From the NCBI GenBank assembly GCA_036250195.1, contig JAVHZZ010000004.1:138449229-138513228 (forward strand): DNA of 64,000 bases, given 5' to 3'. Each line of letters opens with the position of its first letter. Positions within the stretch are counted from its first letter, which is position 1. The notes beneath the pieces were generated by a model that saw only the letters and a program-made list of their open reading frames with translations, made no database searches and was not told the origin of the DNA. Shown here in pieces: positions 29,501-36,639 of this stretch. Both the position numbers and the translations under genes were made by a program. Source of the stretch: Mixophyes australis (taxonomy: Eukaryota > Chordata > Amphibia > Anura > Limnodynastidae).

Positions 29501-32500
29501 GGTGTAAATTTCATTACAATAGCCACATTAAATATATATTTACTGAGAAAAATATTGATGTATTAAACACTTATTTCACCCATTGTATACACACACCTAA
29601 AATGAAAACCCAAATTCCCATTATTTCAAAGATGTTTCAAAATAGCACATGCATAATTGATAGGCCTGGACAAAAGCCAGGAGGAAGGTATGCAATTCGC
29701 ATAAAGATTTGCTGTTAGTGCCTAACATTTGGGAGGTGTACACACAAATGCATACACAAAAGCATAGCAATTGATCATGTTCGTACTGGCAAGAACAGAA
29801 AGATTTTAACGCAAGTTTGTCAGCTTAACTTATTTTGCAATATGTGGAACTAACATTCCCTGTTTTAATATAGAAAAGTAGTTAGAAGAGCATTAATTGT
29901 GTATTTGGCGAGTGTAAAGTATCCATGTTTTTGTTTATGAAATGTGGGCACACCATACTTGCATCCCAGGTCGTACATGGAGAGTGCAGAAGATCAATGT
30001 ATTTTTGCTAGATATAAACACCGATCAACCACAAAATGAAAACCAAAATATTGTGTAGGTCCCCCTCATGTCGCCAAAACAGCTCTGACCTGTCAAGGCA
30101 CGGACTCCACAAGACCCCTGAAGGTGTCTTGTGGTATCTGGCACCAACACAGTAGCAGCAGATCCTTTAAGTCCTGTAAGCTGCAAGATGGGACCTTTAT
30201 GGCTCGGACGTGTTTTCTAGCACATCTCAGAGATGCTCGATCGAATTTAGATCTGGGTAATTTGGAGGCCAAGTAAACACATGGAATTTTTTGTTGTGTT
30301 TCTCGAACCATTCCTGAACAATTTTTGCACTGTAGCAGAGCACATTATCCTGCTGAAAGAGGCCAGACTACACGGTTTTCGTCCAATAATCGGCTAAATC
30401 AGCCGGCATACGACCGCTCAAAAGTCGGGTCAGTGTGTGCAGTGACACGATGGTCGAAAGTCTGCCCAAATGGACGATTGTCGCCTCATTTGGTTGGTCG
30501 TACCGTTTAATATTTTCGTTTCAATCTCGTTTCTGTTGTGTTGTGTAGTGTGTATAAACTTCCGACCGATCCACAACAGTAAGTACGAAATTAGTCATTG
30601 CTCACAACAACATGGCTGTAAAAAGTCGCAAAAGGGGCGTCCGCTCTTCCCTTTATCGTCCTAAACAAGGCTAGTGTGTATGCAGTCCATGGACCGAGCG
30701 ATCGGAACATCGATCGCATGTAAAATCGATCGGCATAAAAAGTTGGTGGAAAATTCTGTAGTGTGTACCTAGCTTTAGTCTGCAACAATGTTTAGGGAGA
30801 TGGTATGTCTCAAAGGAACATCCACATGAATGTCAGGACCTAAGATTTCCCAGCAGAACACTGCCCAGAGCATTGCACTGTCTCAGCCAGCTTGCTTTCT
30901 TCCCATAATGCATCCTGGAGCCATCTTTTCCCCAGGTAAACAACGCACACACACCAAGCCTTCCACATGTAAAAGAAAACATAATACATCAGACCAGGCC
31001 ACTTTCTTCCATTGCTCCATGGCACTCACGGCTGTGAACAGGGATCAGCATGGGCATTCTGACCAGTTTGCGGCTATGCAGCAACCTGCGATGTACTGTG
31101 TGCTCTGACATCTTTCTATCACAGCCAGCATTAACCTTTTCAGCAGTTTTTTACAAGGCAGCGCCGCTTTAAATTTAAACGCCGAAGACGCCGAACTCGC
31201 GGGTGTTGAAGAACCCGGAGCTTAATACATTTACCCCATGGTGTTTGAGGGGCAACATTTTAAAAAGTATTAGATGCTGTTGAGTTGAAGTTTGGCATGA
31301 ACAGCCTCTGGGTGCTGCATGTCAAATTTCAGAATAAATGAATACAAAATGACAAATTTTAAATAGTTTAAAGTTGAAAATCTTGGCTTTTTTTTCCACT
31401 ACTTCCTGTTTTGCAAAAAGTCTGTCCGTTCTTTTGGGAGCCTAGCTCAGTGTAGAGGGGGTTTTAAGACTAGGGCATAGTTTCCCAAACCCAGTCCTCA
31501 GGGACCCCCAAACAGTGCAGGTTTTCCAGGACATGTGAAATAATTAGTACCACTTGTGGATCGTTTAAAATGTATCAGTCAGTAATGAACACACCTGTGC
31601 TCCAGCAAGGATATGGAAACCATGCACTGTTAGGGGTCCCTGGGACTGGATTTGGGATACACTGGACTAGGGGTTTGTTTTGTTAGAAAGCTATTGACAC
31701 AGTGGAGTGCCTTTGAGAAGTGATATTTTTGAGAACTGTTTAGGGTTTTTTTTTTACAATTAGGTAAAATTAAGATAGGGGATATCATAGTGTTCCGCAT
31801 GTCAAATAGAGATGTGTGGTGGGTGTATGCAGAGTGGCTTTACTTGTGTACAAACATGGCTGACTTTTCAGCATAAACATTTTCTTCTCCGAGAGAGATT
31901 GCATTAGAAATATTTGTCAGCCACAGGGGAGGTGGTTGGTGTTTTGGGGCAAATAAGCTCTTAGCTTAGTCCAGGCCTGCCCAACCTGTGGCCCTCCAGG
32001 TGTTGTGAAACTACAAGTCCCAGCATGCCCTTCCAGCTACCAACTGTTTATCTACCGACAAAGCATGTTGGGGCTTGTAGTTTCACAAGACCTGGAGCGC
32101 CGCAGGTTGGACAGGCCTGGCTTAGTCATATATATGTATAACATGGGGAGTTCAGGCCAGTGGAAATCCCCATGTTATTTATATTTATATCAATATATAT
32201 CTATCTATATATAGCTGAACCGTCACTAAGAGCTCATTTGGAACAGGAGCTCTTAGTAGTAGTTGTGCAGCGCGTATAGGGGATTTTTATTTTGCCAGGG
32301 CAAGGATCCCTCAATGTATTACAGATGAAGAGCCTGGATCTAGGTGAGCAATAAAGAGGGTGAATGAGGAATGTGTTCCAGTGTTTTTATTTCAAATAAA
32401 ATTATTTATTTATAAACTCACATGTGTTTTATTTACATTTTCCATGGTGTATTGCATGTCCCAGATGGCCTTGGGTGCCAGGGCATGTTGGAACTTGTGG

Positions 32501-35500
32501 CTCTCCAAGTGCCAGCATGCCCAAACACACACTTAATGGCAGCCAGGACTTACCAATAAGTCCTGTGTTTTTTGCAGATCCGATCTCCATAGGGAATCCA
32601 GCCCCGTGCTGACCGGCCTAGGGCTGGTTTGGCATTATGGCAGGGGGACCCCACGCTGTAAGTTTCCCTGCTATAGTACCACCAGCCAAGACTGGCAAAG
32701 CCTAGTGCTGATATTTGTAATTTCAAGGGGACCCCAAGCTTTTTGTCCCCCTAATTTTACAAGTGCTACCCTAGGCTGGCAACACTATGTCTGGTTAAGA
32801 TTTGGAAGGGGTTTGGGGTACACTTTTACTTTTAAATATTGTTTACTTAATCAGTCTTACAGAGCCACCCCCAGCAGTGCAGTGAATAAATTATGTAATG
32901 TCATTGAGGGGGCGGGACATAAAACACATTCTAATACAAGTGTGTTCTATGTAACTGGACACCCATTGTTGATTCTCAATGTCAAATTTGTGGCTCAACG
33001 TGATTTAACCCTTGCATGTGAAAGAAATCTGGTGTGTATATGAGACAGCATATCAGAGAAAAGATGGTGGGCATATATTAGTTGCAGGAGATGATGTGAG
33101 AGAAAAGCTGTAGGGCAGATGGGGGTGGCATGTGAGAAAAGCTGGTGAGAACATTGGGTGGCATGTGAGAAAAAGCTGATGAGTATATGGGGTCCAAGTG
33201 AGAGAAAATCTGTTGGCCATAAAAGGTGACGAGAGAAAATCTGGTGGGCATATGGGGTGGCACCTGTAAGAAAATACGGTAGCCAATTTTTTATAGATAG
33301 CATTTGAGAGAAAATATGGTGGGCATATGGGAAGGTACCTGAGAGAAAATCTGGTAGGCATTTAAAGTGGCATGTGAAAGAAAAGCTGGTGGGCATATGG
33401 GGTGACAAGAGAAAAGTTGGTATGTTGGGGTGGCGTGTGAAAAGCTAGTAGGCAGGTGGGGAATGTGAGAAAAGACGGTGGGTGGTTGCATGAGATCAAA
33501 AAGCTGGTGGGCAGGGGCATATGTGTGAGAAGCCACATTAACTTGAAATGTAGGGTACTAGCTTTTTAGGAAATCTGAGGAAAAATTAATGGACATGTTC
33601 CTTGTGCAATACAGACATGGTATGCCATCACATCCTGCAGATTCAGCACTATCATCACCCATAAACTGCTACCAATACGCCCACGCACTGTTACGGCAAA
33701 ACATCGATTCACCTGCATGTGCCTAAACACCATACGGCTGCACTCGTCCAAACACAGATACGCACATTATATCTATATATACACACAGATCTTCAAGAAG
33801 GACAAAACGTAGGGGTCAAAAGTTTCCAAGAAGAAACATTATAAAAAATGACCCATCTGTGCCGATTGGCAGCCAGGCAGTGGCAGGGAGGAGTTCCGTC
33901 TTTAAGTAAAACAGGATAGCTAGCTCTACCTTGTCTGCTACTGTGATGCAGTGCTAAGCTTAGTCTCATGAGATGAAACTTTAATCAAGTCTCTCTTATG
34001 AGACTAAGAGCTCCACAATACGGTACATGGGTCTGTATAGCTGACCGATTCTGATTTGCTGTCTAGAAAGTGCCTCCACCTCTATAGAGAGACCCGACCA
34101 GGGCAGGGCTGATACAGAGGGACTAAGGGCAAGTCAGGTGCCCATGAAGACTGATATGCAGGTTGTGTTTTCCAATCACTGAGGTCACCAACCAGACTGA
34201 AACGCTGGACTAAAATGACAACTTTGATCAACTTTACTGTGGAGTGTAAGTTTTGTTATTCTTGAATAGTGCTATTTCCACTATGAGGAATTTAATAAGC
34301 ACTCCAAAAATTGTATTGGAAGCAGTGAGCTACAAACCTTTCACACACACACCTTACACACACAGAAAGAAGAGCAAGCCCCAATCACACTGCCTTTTGC
34401 TGGACATTGGATCTATTTAGAACTGCGGAACAAACATCAGACCCAAGTCAGACAACTCATGTCAACTGGATATACCTGGAATGATAACTCGACTGAAAAG
34501 CTTAACCTGCTTATCCCATATCTGTAACTGCACAAAAATCATGTGTTCATTGTTTCATACTATGAGGCAAAACATATCATATAAGGCAAACAGTACCACC
34601 CTGTAACAAACGACTAAATATAAGTAACGATAACTTAAGTAGAATATTATCTTACCAATGCATAAATTATAAAATGTGAATTACATTCCATAAATAAGGT
34701 AACTGACTGATGACCCTTAAACTAAATCACTAGTAAAATTATTTACTCTTTTTTTTTTTTTTACTGTTCTGGACTTACCGTACCTCATTTAGTCCCCTGA
34801 TTGTAAAGCTCTAGTCAACACATTGGTGCAATATATACCATAATAATTTTGTTTATTATATAATCTGTGCCTAGTCTCATCTCTGGTAACCTCTCATTCC
34901 CACCTCCAAGACTTTTCCAGTGTTGCTACCCACTTATGGAATTCCCGACCACACTCAATCAGGCTTTCCCACAGCCTTCAAATCTTTAGAGATCTCTTTC
35001 AAAACCCGTATCTTTATTAGAGCTTACCTTACTCCCACTGATACTACTCAATTTAATGCACCCGCAAAACTGTCTCAAACTCCACTCTGAGCCACACTCA
35101 CTCCCTCTTGTTTCAGATGTGCCCTCTTCCACTTAGAACACAAATCATGAGAAAGGCCCTCTCTACCATTTGTTTTTATGGCTGCATTTATTTTGTCTAA
35201 CTTGTAAGTCGCTGTTTGTTGTATGTCCTGCAGAACACTGTGACGCTGTACAAATCTACCATGAAAATATTTATGTCTATCCCTGAAGCCCCACATTTCT
35301 ATGTCAGCAAAAATTATTGTTATGCAACAGTAGATACCTGGATGACTTCATTTACTTCACGAATGCACTCTACCATGTGCTGTAGAATCTGCTCAGCAGT
35401 GAGGACCTCATATCGATAATCATCATCTTCCTCCCCACCAGGACCAGGCCCAAGGACACCTCCACCTCCCTCTCCACATATCCCGGCTCTTTCAGATCCG

Positions 35501-35628
35501 CCAAGACCGGCTTCCACCAGCTCCACTTCTCCCAATTCCAGTTCATCTTCGTGCTCATCAGCTGCACTATCTTCACTGCACTCCTCATCTTCGTCAAATT
35601 CATAGTTGTAACCTTCGTCTGAGTCCAT
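3812..35628 (-). CDS. arih1: ARIH1, RBR E3 ubiquitin ligase (10 coding exons, C-terminus outside window)
   Basis: Ariadne-1 (HHARI) takes ubiquitin from an E2 (e.g. UBE2L3) onto its own cysteine, then passes it to substrates, working with neddylated cullin-RING ligases in the cytoplasm. Joining ten exons (35628-35338, 23300-23233, 16540-16396, 15866-15774, 15494-15439, 14102-14036, 12901-12795, 4487-4445, 4257-4186, 3942-3812) gives one open frame of 357 codons plus two bases. All junctions are GT-AG and in phase. Domains in order: acidic N-terminus, UBA-like region (about residues 74-130), RING1 CQICY..., [16 protein letters not shown]..., RING2 CPKCHV..., with the catalytic Cys in DGGCNHM. 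The protein matches mammalian ARIH1 almost residue for residue; the N-terminal Gly/acidic stretch is about 28 residues shorter. The Ariadne domain is expected beyond base 1. Introns show this is the gene, not a retrocopy. Confidence 0.97.
4186..4257 (-). CDS. arih1: ARIH1 coding exon 9
   Basis: 72 bp, [24 protein letters not shown]. Acceptor CCCACAG, donor GTAGGA. Linker between IBR and RING2. Confidence 0.95.
4445..4487 (-). CDS. arih1: ARIH1 coding exon 8
   Basis: 43 bp microexon-sized, completes Cys then [14 protein letters not shown]. Acceptor TTTTAG, donor GTAAGTGG. Second half of IBR. Confidence 0.94.
4488..5752. other. ARIH1 intron 7 (3' part), nothing recognised
   Basis: AT-rich intronic DNA. 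A 122-codon minus-strand open frame at 4887-5255 shows no recognisable domain and is taken as chance. Confidence 0.5.
5753..5965. mobile_element. MITE with GGAATTCAATT inverted ends
   Basis: The left end GGAATTCAATTGGC matches the reverse complement of the right end (GGAATTCAATTCCC). Inside, a second palindromic pair (ATCGTTATTACGGTAAT and TTACCGTAATAACGGTAG) makes the whole unit foldable. No coding potential. Superfamily not assigned. Confidence 0.65.
5966..7267. other. Unassigned intronic DNA
   Basis: AT-rich with a C-run at 6737-6745. No gene or classified repeat seen. Confidence 0.45.
7268..7362 (-). mobile_element. L2-like LINE 3' end fragment
   Basis: Minus strand ends GGCGCTGCGGAACTCTTGTG then GCGCCTAACAAATAAAGG followed by an (AAT)n tail. 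It is nearly the same as the 3' end of the L2 element at 41177-41272. Only the last about 90 bases are present, a severely 5'-truncated copy. Confidence 0.65.
7499..8835 (-). mobile_element. DIRS-like element, internally deleted, with inverted terminal repeats
   Basis: About 1.34 kb bounded by long inverted repeats: 7541-7660 matches the reverse complement of 8702-8820 (GTCTGGGGGACACTGCTTAC core). The left end also has a near-perfect 50-bp palindrome (7499-7548 with 7744-7793) followed by a second direct copy of the GTCTGGGGGACAC core at 7810. The interior codes a tyrosine recombinase on the minus strand. The reverse transcriptase, RNase H and gag parts of a full DIRS are missing. Inverted ends plus a YR gene define the DIRS group (established knowledge). 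It sits in ARIH1 intron 7. Confidence 0.8.
7867..8479 (-). pseudogene. DIRS tyrosine recombinase (frameshifted)
   Basis: Two overlapping minus-strand frames together make the YR. The 8479-8145 part reads [21 protein letters not shown] with the first catalytic Arg. The part from about 8145 to 7867 reads [14 protein letters not shown], with the H-x-x-R pair (His 8047-8049, Arg 8038-8040), then [18 protein letters not shown] with the Tyr nucleophile (7939-7941). A one-base indel near 8145 shifts the frame, so it is a pseudogene although all four catalytic residues can still be read. The C-terminus stops just before the left inverted repeat, as in other DIRS elements. Confidence 0.8.
8836..12107. 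other. ARIH1 intron 7 (middle), nothing recognised
   Basis: About 3.3 kb of AT-rich intron with short homopolymer runs (C-run near 8900; C/A-run at 9129-9147). No exon, RNA gene or classified mobile element seen. Confidence 0.5.
12108..12134. repeat. (ATTC)n microsatellite
   Basis: Tandem CATT tetranucleotides, about five units. Confidence 0.85.
12795..12901 (-). CDS. arih1: ARIH1 coding exon 7
   Basis: 107 bp, [20 protein letters not shown]... to CKCGRQF plus two bases of Cys. Acceptor TTTGCAG, donor GTGAGAC. First half of the IBR zinc-binding domain. Confidence 0.95.
12902..14035. other. ARIH1 intron 6
   Basis: 1.13 kb intron between exons 7 and 6. No mobile element recognised. Confidence 0.6.
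14036..14102 (-). CDS. arih1: ARIH1 coding exon 6
   Basis: 67 bp, completes Met then [22 protein letters not shown]. Acceptor CTAACAG, donor GTAAGTG. RING1-IBR linker. Confidence 0.94.
14528..14586. repeat. (AT)n microsatellite
   Basis: About 29 AT dinucleotides in a row. It is read as YIYIYI in one frame, which is not a protein. Confidence 0.97.
14587..15390. other. Unclassified block inside ARIH1 intron 5
   Basis: About 650 bp (14590-15245) has a more balanced base composition than the flanking intron and begins right after the AT microsatellite. It looks like an inserted repeat, but I find no inverted ends, tail or coding motif. Confidence 0.3.
15400..15421. repeat. (CA)n microsatellite
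   Basis: About ten CA dinucleotides, just downstream of ARIH1 exon 5. Confidence 0.9.
15439..15494 (-). CDS. arih1: ARIH1 coding exon 5
   Basis: 56 bp, [18 protein letters not shown] plus two bases of Met. Acceptor TTTTTAG, donor GTAAGTG. It supplies the last RING1 cysteines. Confidence 0.94.
15774..15866 (-). CDS. arih1: ARIH1 coding exon 4
   Basis: 93 bp, [16 protein letters not shown]..., acceptor ACAG and donor GTAATA. It holds the central RING1 Cys/His ligands. One conservative change (KIIEEG for KIMEEG). Confidence 0.95.
16396..16540 (-). CDS. arih1: ARIH1 coding exon 3
   Basis: 145 bp, acceptor TATAG and donor GTGAGT. It encodes [14 protein letters not shown]... through [13 protein letters not shown], the linker and the first two zinc ligands (CQIC) of RING1. 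Ser replaces the Ala seen in mammals at FAECH. Confidence 0.95.
16627..18223 (-). mobile_element. Second DIRS-like element with inverted terminal repeats
   Basis: The left end CTCCATGGCAGCCATTACAA (about 16651) pairs with the right-end inverted copy TAATGGCTGCCATGGAG (about 18195-18211). Similarity continues over about 115 bp, including TTTAGGTAGAG and ACAGTATATA. The left end again has a palindrome (16627-16662 with 16818-16855), then a second direct copy of the core at 16888-16910, the same layout as 7499-8835 with unrelated sequence. Interior about 1.3 kb. Near 17000-16960 the minus strand reads [11 protein letters not shown], like the last residues of a DIRS recombinase (FGRKVL type). Lies in ARIH1 intron 2. 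Confidence 0.6.
16950..17300 (-). pseudogene. Probable decayed DIRS recombinase C-terminus
   Basis: A minus-strand reading with stops and at least one frame change gives IPIGKGVLL..., [10 protein letters not shown]..., SRMISIHT and [13 protein letters not shown] in the order expected of a DIRS YR C-terminal half. Only weak residue matches remain and no intact H-x-x-R or Tyr is certain. The position directly inside the left inverted repeat supports the call. Confidence 0.35.
18865..19065. repeat. Imperfect inverted repeat, possible MITE
   Basis: GTGGTTGGAAGATGA pairs with TCATCTTCCGACCAC (about 18918-18960), and a further short palindrome ATGATCAAAATGATTTTGAT follows. Ends and target duplication not resolved. 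Confidence 0.35.
19200..20050 (+). mobile_element. Tx1/L1-like LINE, 3' end relic
   Basis: Plus-strand translation, with frameshifts and stops, follows the C-terminal end of a Tx1/L1 ORF2: a [12 protein letters not shown] stretch, then [30 protein letters not shown] and FDPIWEP-like residues, the usual end of the protein. The copy ends in a 19-base poly(A) tract (20032-20050), as expected from target-primed reverse transcription. Strongly 5'-truncated; no RT motif remains. Confidence 0.6.
20664..22176 (-). mobile_element. Tc1-like transposon, near full length
   Basis: The ends CAGTCATGGCCAAAAG (20664) and CTTTTGGCCATGACT (22161) are inverted repeats that extend over GAATGACAC. A TA lies at 20662-20663. 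Length about 1.5 kb, typical of Tc1. It carries one minus-strand transposase gene, now broken. Located in ARIH1 intron 2. Confidence 0.9.
20830..21810 (-). pseudogene. Tc1-like transposase (DD34E), inactivated
   Basis: Pieces in order: [19 protein letters not shown] (HTH, about 21800), then an open stretch 21562-20939 with [27 protein letters not shown] (first catalytic Asp) and [10 protein letters not shown], and a frameshift near 21050 into [10 protein letters not shown] with the catalytic Glu. The second catalytic Asp, expected in QHDGAPCH, is Tyr (QHYGAPCH; codon at 21116-21118). Another frameshift lies near 21600. Function in life: cut-and-paste transposition at TA sites. Confidence 0.9.
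22177..23232. other. ARIH1 intron 2, 5' part
   Basis: AT-rich, nothing recognised. Confidence 0.5.
23233..23300 (-). CDS. arih1: ARIH1 coding exon 2
   Basis: 68 bp, [20 protein letters not shown]..., between acceptor CTGCAG and donor GTAAGAG. It ends two bases into an Arg codon, which the next exon completes. UBA-like region. Confidence 0.95.
23301..27335. other. ARIH1 intron 1, 3' part
   Basis: About 4 kb of AT-rich intron. Apart from the hairpin at 24923-24976 I see no gene, RNA gene or classified transposon. Confidence 0.45.
24923..24976. repeat. Near-perfect 25-bp hairpin
   Basis: 24923-24947 and 24952-24976 are reverse complements with one mismatch, separated by GTTA. No homology extends outward. 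It may be a MITE core or another small folded element; too short and tight-looped for a typical pre-miRNA. Confidence 0.7.
27336..27362. repeat. (ATT)n microsatellite
   Basis: About nine trinucleotide units. It resembles the tail type of the local L2 elements, but no L2 3' end is visible next to it. Confidence 0.85.
28003..29585 (+). mobile_element. Tc1-like transposon with long (about 185 bp) inverted repeats
   Basis: The left end starts CAGGTGAAATAAG after a TA (28001-28002); the right end closes with CTTATTTCACC. Inverted similarity runs in to about 28185 and back from about 29395 (AAATGACACAGG and CCTGTGTCATTT). The long TIRs are of the kind seen in the SB-like IR/DR group. It contains a plus-strand transposase remnant. 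In ARIH1 intron 1. Confidence 0.88.
28355..29369 (+). pseudogene. Tc1-like transposase, inactivated
   Basis: Starts [18 protein letters not shown] and continues through the paired HTH ([21 protein letters not shown]). It is frameshifted near 28620, resumes with [13 protein letters not shown] (first Asp) and [10 protein letters not shown], shifts again near 29010, then reads [11 protein letters not shown] (second Asp) and [11 protein letters not shown]. The catalytic Glu expected in the last motif is Ala (codon 29181-29183). About 340 residues in total, the normal Tc1 length. Confidence 0.9.
29586..30016. other. Unassigned intron 1 DNA
   Basis: No feature recognised. Confidence 0.45.
30017..31150 (-). 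mobile_element. Tc1-like transposon, 5'-truncated, with nested MITE
   Basis: The left end CCGATCAACC matches a very common fish/frog Tc1 end. The minus strand then carries remnants of the transposase 3' half, readable as Tc1 DNA between 30058-30365 and 30776-31150. The part for the DNA-binding domain is missing beyond about 31150. The copy is interrupted at 30366-30775 by a separate MITE. Confidence 0.75.
30366..30775. mobile_element. MITE nested in the Tc1-like element
   Basis: ACTACACGGTTTTCGTCCAA at the left and GAAAATTCTGTAGTGTGTAC at the right are imperfect inverted ends (CTACACGGTTTTC / GAAAATTCTGTAG). The Tc1 sequence stops at GAGGCCAG and resumes at AGTCTGCAACAATG. Rich in CGATCG-type words. 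No coding. A target duplication could not be confirmed, and some Tc1 sequence appears lost at the site. Confidence 0.6.
31160..31237. mobile_element. MITE fragment, GGGGTAAATGTATTAAG end
   Basis: The right end, reverse-complemented, reads GGGGTAAATGTATTAAG, matching the ends of the element at 39384-39559. The left half is missing. Confidence 0.45.
31476..31664. mobile_element. hAT-type MITE with 8-bp target duplication
   Basis: Inverted ends CATAGTTTCCCAAACCCAGT and, reverse-complemented from the right, CAGTGTATCCCAAATCCAGT. GACTAGGG is duplicated exactly on both sides (31468-31475 and 31665-31672). Eight-base duplications are the hallmark of hAT transposition. 189 bp, non-coding. Confidence 0.88.
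31972..32119. mobile_element. hAT-type palindromic MITE with 8-bp target duplication
   Basis: 148 bp, foldable along most of its length: CAGGCCTGCCCAACCTG at the left and CAGGTTGGACAGGCCTG at the right. The target duplication GCTTAGTC is perfect (31964-31971 and 32120-32127). Non-coding. Confidence 0.92.
32128..33044. other. Unclassified repeat-like block
   Basis: Contains AT-rich simple sequence (32170-32212) and two diverged copies of a roughly 90-bp unit: GGGGGACCCCACGCTG near 32642 and GGGGACCCCAAGC near 32729, each followed by a GCTGGCAA/GACTGGCAAAG stretch. Probably an interspersed element of unknown class. No coding. Confidence 0.4.
33045..33530. repeat. Minisatellite, about 40-bp unit, about 12 copies
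   Basis: Diverged tandem copies built around GTGAGAGAAAATCTGGTGGG followed by CATATGGGGTGGCA. Unit length varies from about 33 to 48. Long minus-strand open frames here ([13 protein letters not shown] repeats) are by-products of the repeat. Confidence 0.9.
33531..34864. other. Unassigned intron 1 DNA
   Basis: Includes a 16-bp T-run near 34748. No gene or classified element seen. Confidence 0.45.
34865..35280 (+). mobile_element. L2-like LINE relic, RT C-terminus and 3' end
   Basis: The plus strand reads [20 protein letters not shown] and then [12 protein letters not shown], the conserved C-terminal end of L2/CR1 group ORF2, with frameshifts. It runs into 3' sequence with a TGTGACGCTGTACAA stretch. 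5'-truncated. Lies only about 60 bp from ARIH1 exon 1, in intron 1. Confidence 0.6.
35338..35628 (-). CDS. arih1: ARIH1 coding exon 1
   Basis: It starts [16 protein letters not shown] at the ATG (35626-35628; A at -3 and G at +4) and ends EVNEVIQ at a CAG|GTATCT donor. 291 bp, phase 0. It encodes the acidic, glycine-containing N-terminus and the start of the UBA-like segment ([19 protein letters not shown]). The Gly-rich tract is much shorter than the human one. Confidence 0.96.
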
Positions 35629-36639
35629 GATCCCAGTTGTTGGGATAAGAAAAACACAACCAGAACTAATTCTGAGTATTGGCTACAAGGACTGCAGATC
35701 CTTACAGTCTTGCCAGAGGAGATAATAAAAAGAAGTGGACAGTGTAAAATAACACAATAAGATGTAATCCAAGACTTGATCCAAAAGTGTCTTTCACAAC
35801 TTTCTCCAGCCCCAAATAACACCCTTTTAAGACCAGTTTTAAATCTATCAAAACAATTTGGACTTCAGGAACAGTGTATATGACTGGAGCTACACCGACA
35901 TGTTTACAAGGTGTCAGGAAGGCTAAAAATCCCTTCACAAATCTTATGTATGTGGGGTAGAGATAATATATGACTGTGACCTAGTCTTTATATATTTTTG
36001 TAGACTGAATAGATGTTACATAAAAAGACCTAAAATGCTTACAACCTTGTGAATGTATCAGTGAAACTTTCCTTTGCAACTCCTTATGTATATGGGACAA
36101 TCACATACCTATAGATTTCAGAAAACTGACAGATCTATCCTTATGACCAATTCAAATTATTTGTACAATAATTTGACTTTCAAACTTTCAAATATTTAAT
36201 TAGCACACAGATATATAGTTTCCACTTTAACTATATATGTAACATGGTATCAATATAACTACCCTCATGTAAGATCGAGAGACAGTTTTATCATAAAGTT
36301 CCCACTGTCACCAATTCTATTACAGTGTGCTCATGCACACACAGCTCTTTCTTTTTAGGGTTCCTCAAGATGCAGCTATTTTTATAATTCAGTCTCTTGC
36401 ATGTATATTTACCTATGAGCTTTTAATCTAAATATCTAATGTAGTGTGTATACGAGACTGAAATGACTAGGATCCCTATATCACGTAGGAATGAGGCACT
36501 ACTTTACACATAAGGATCAGCCGTTAGAAATAGCTGATATATGATGAATATGGGGCACTGTTGTTGCTATGGCGTGTACTGAACCCTTATCCAATATAAG
36601 GTGCGTTTGTAGCTCTGTTCCTATACAAGGTATATATAT
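35629..36639. other. Upstream of ARIH1 start codon
   Basis: About 1 kb of AT-rich DNA between the start codon and the CpG block. Its composition suggests it is mostly a 5'-UTR intron. A candidate acceptor on the minus strand is the pyrimidine-rich run ending CTCTGGCAAG near 35714 (inference). Confidence 0.35.

Noticed and set aside
33045..33530. Possible CRISPR-like array
   Set aside because: Units are contiguous, diverged and without unique spacers. The window is vertebrate nuclear DNA.
32995..33536. Overlapping minus-strand open frames of 61-137 codons rich in FSHxPP/PTSF repeats
   Set aside because: They come from the minisatellite: the unit has few stops in several frames. No start context, splice sites or domain.
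3812..35628. ARIH1 as a processed retrocopy
   Set aside because: Ten exons are separated by introns with proper GT-AG sites and matching phases, and the frame is intact.
35370..35822. 150-codon minus-strand frame overlapping ARIH1 exon 1
   Set aside because: Different frame from the conserved ARIH1 protein; no similarity of its own.
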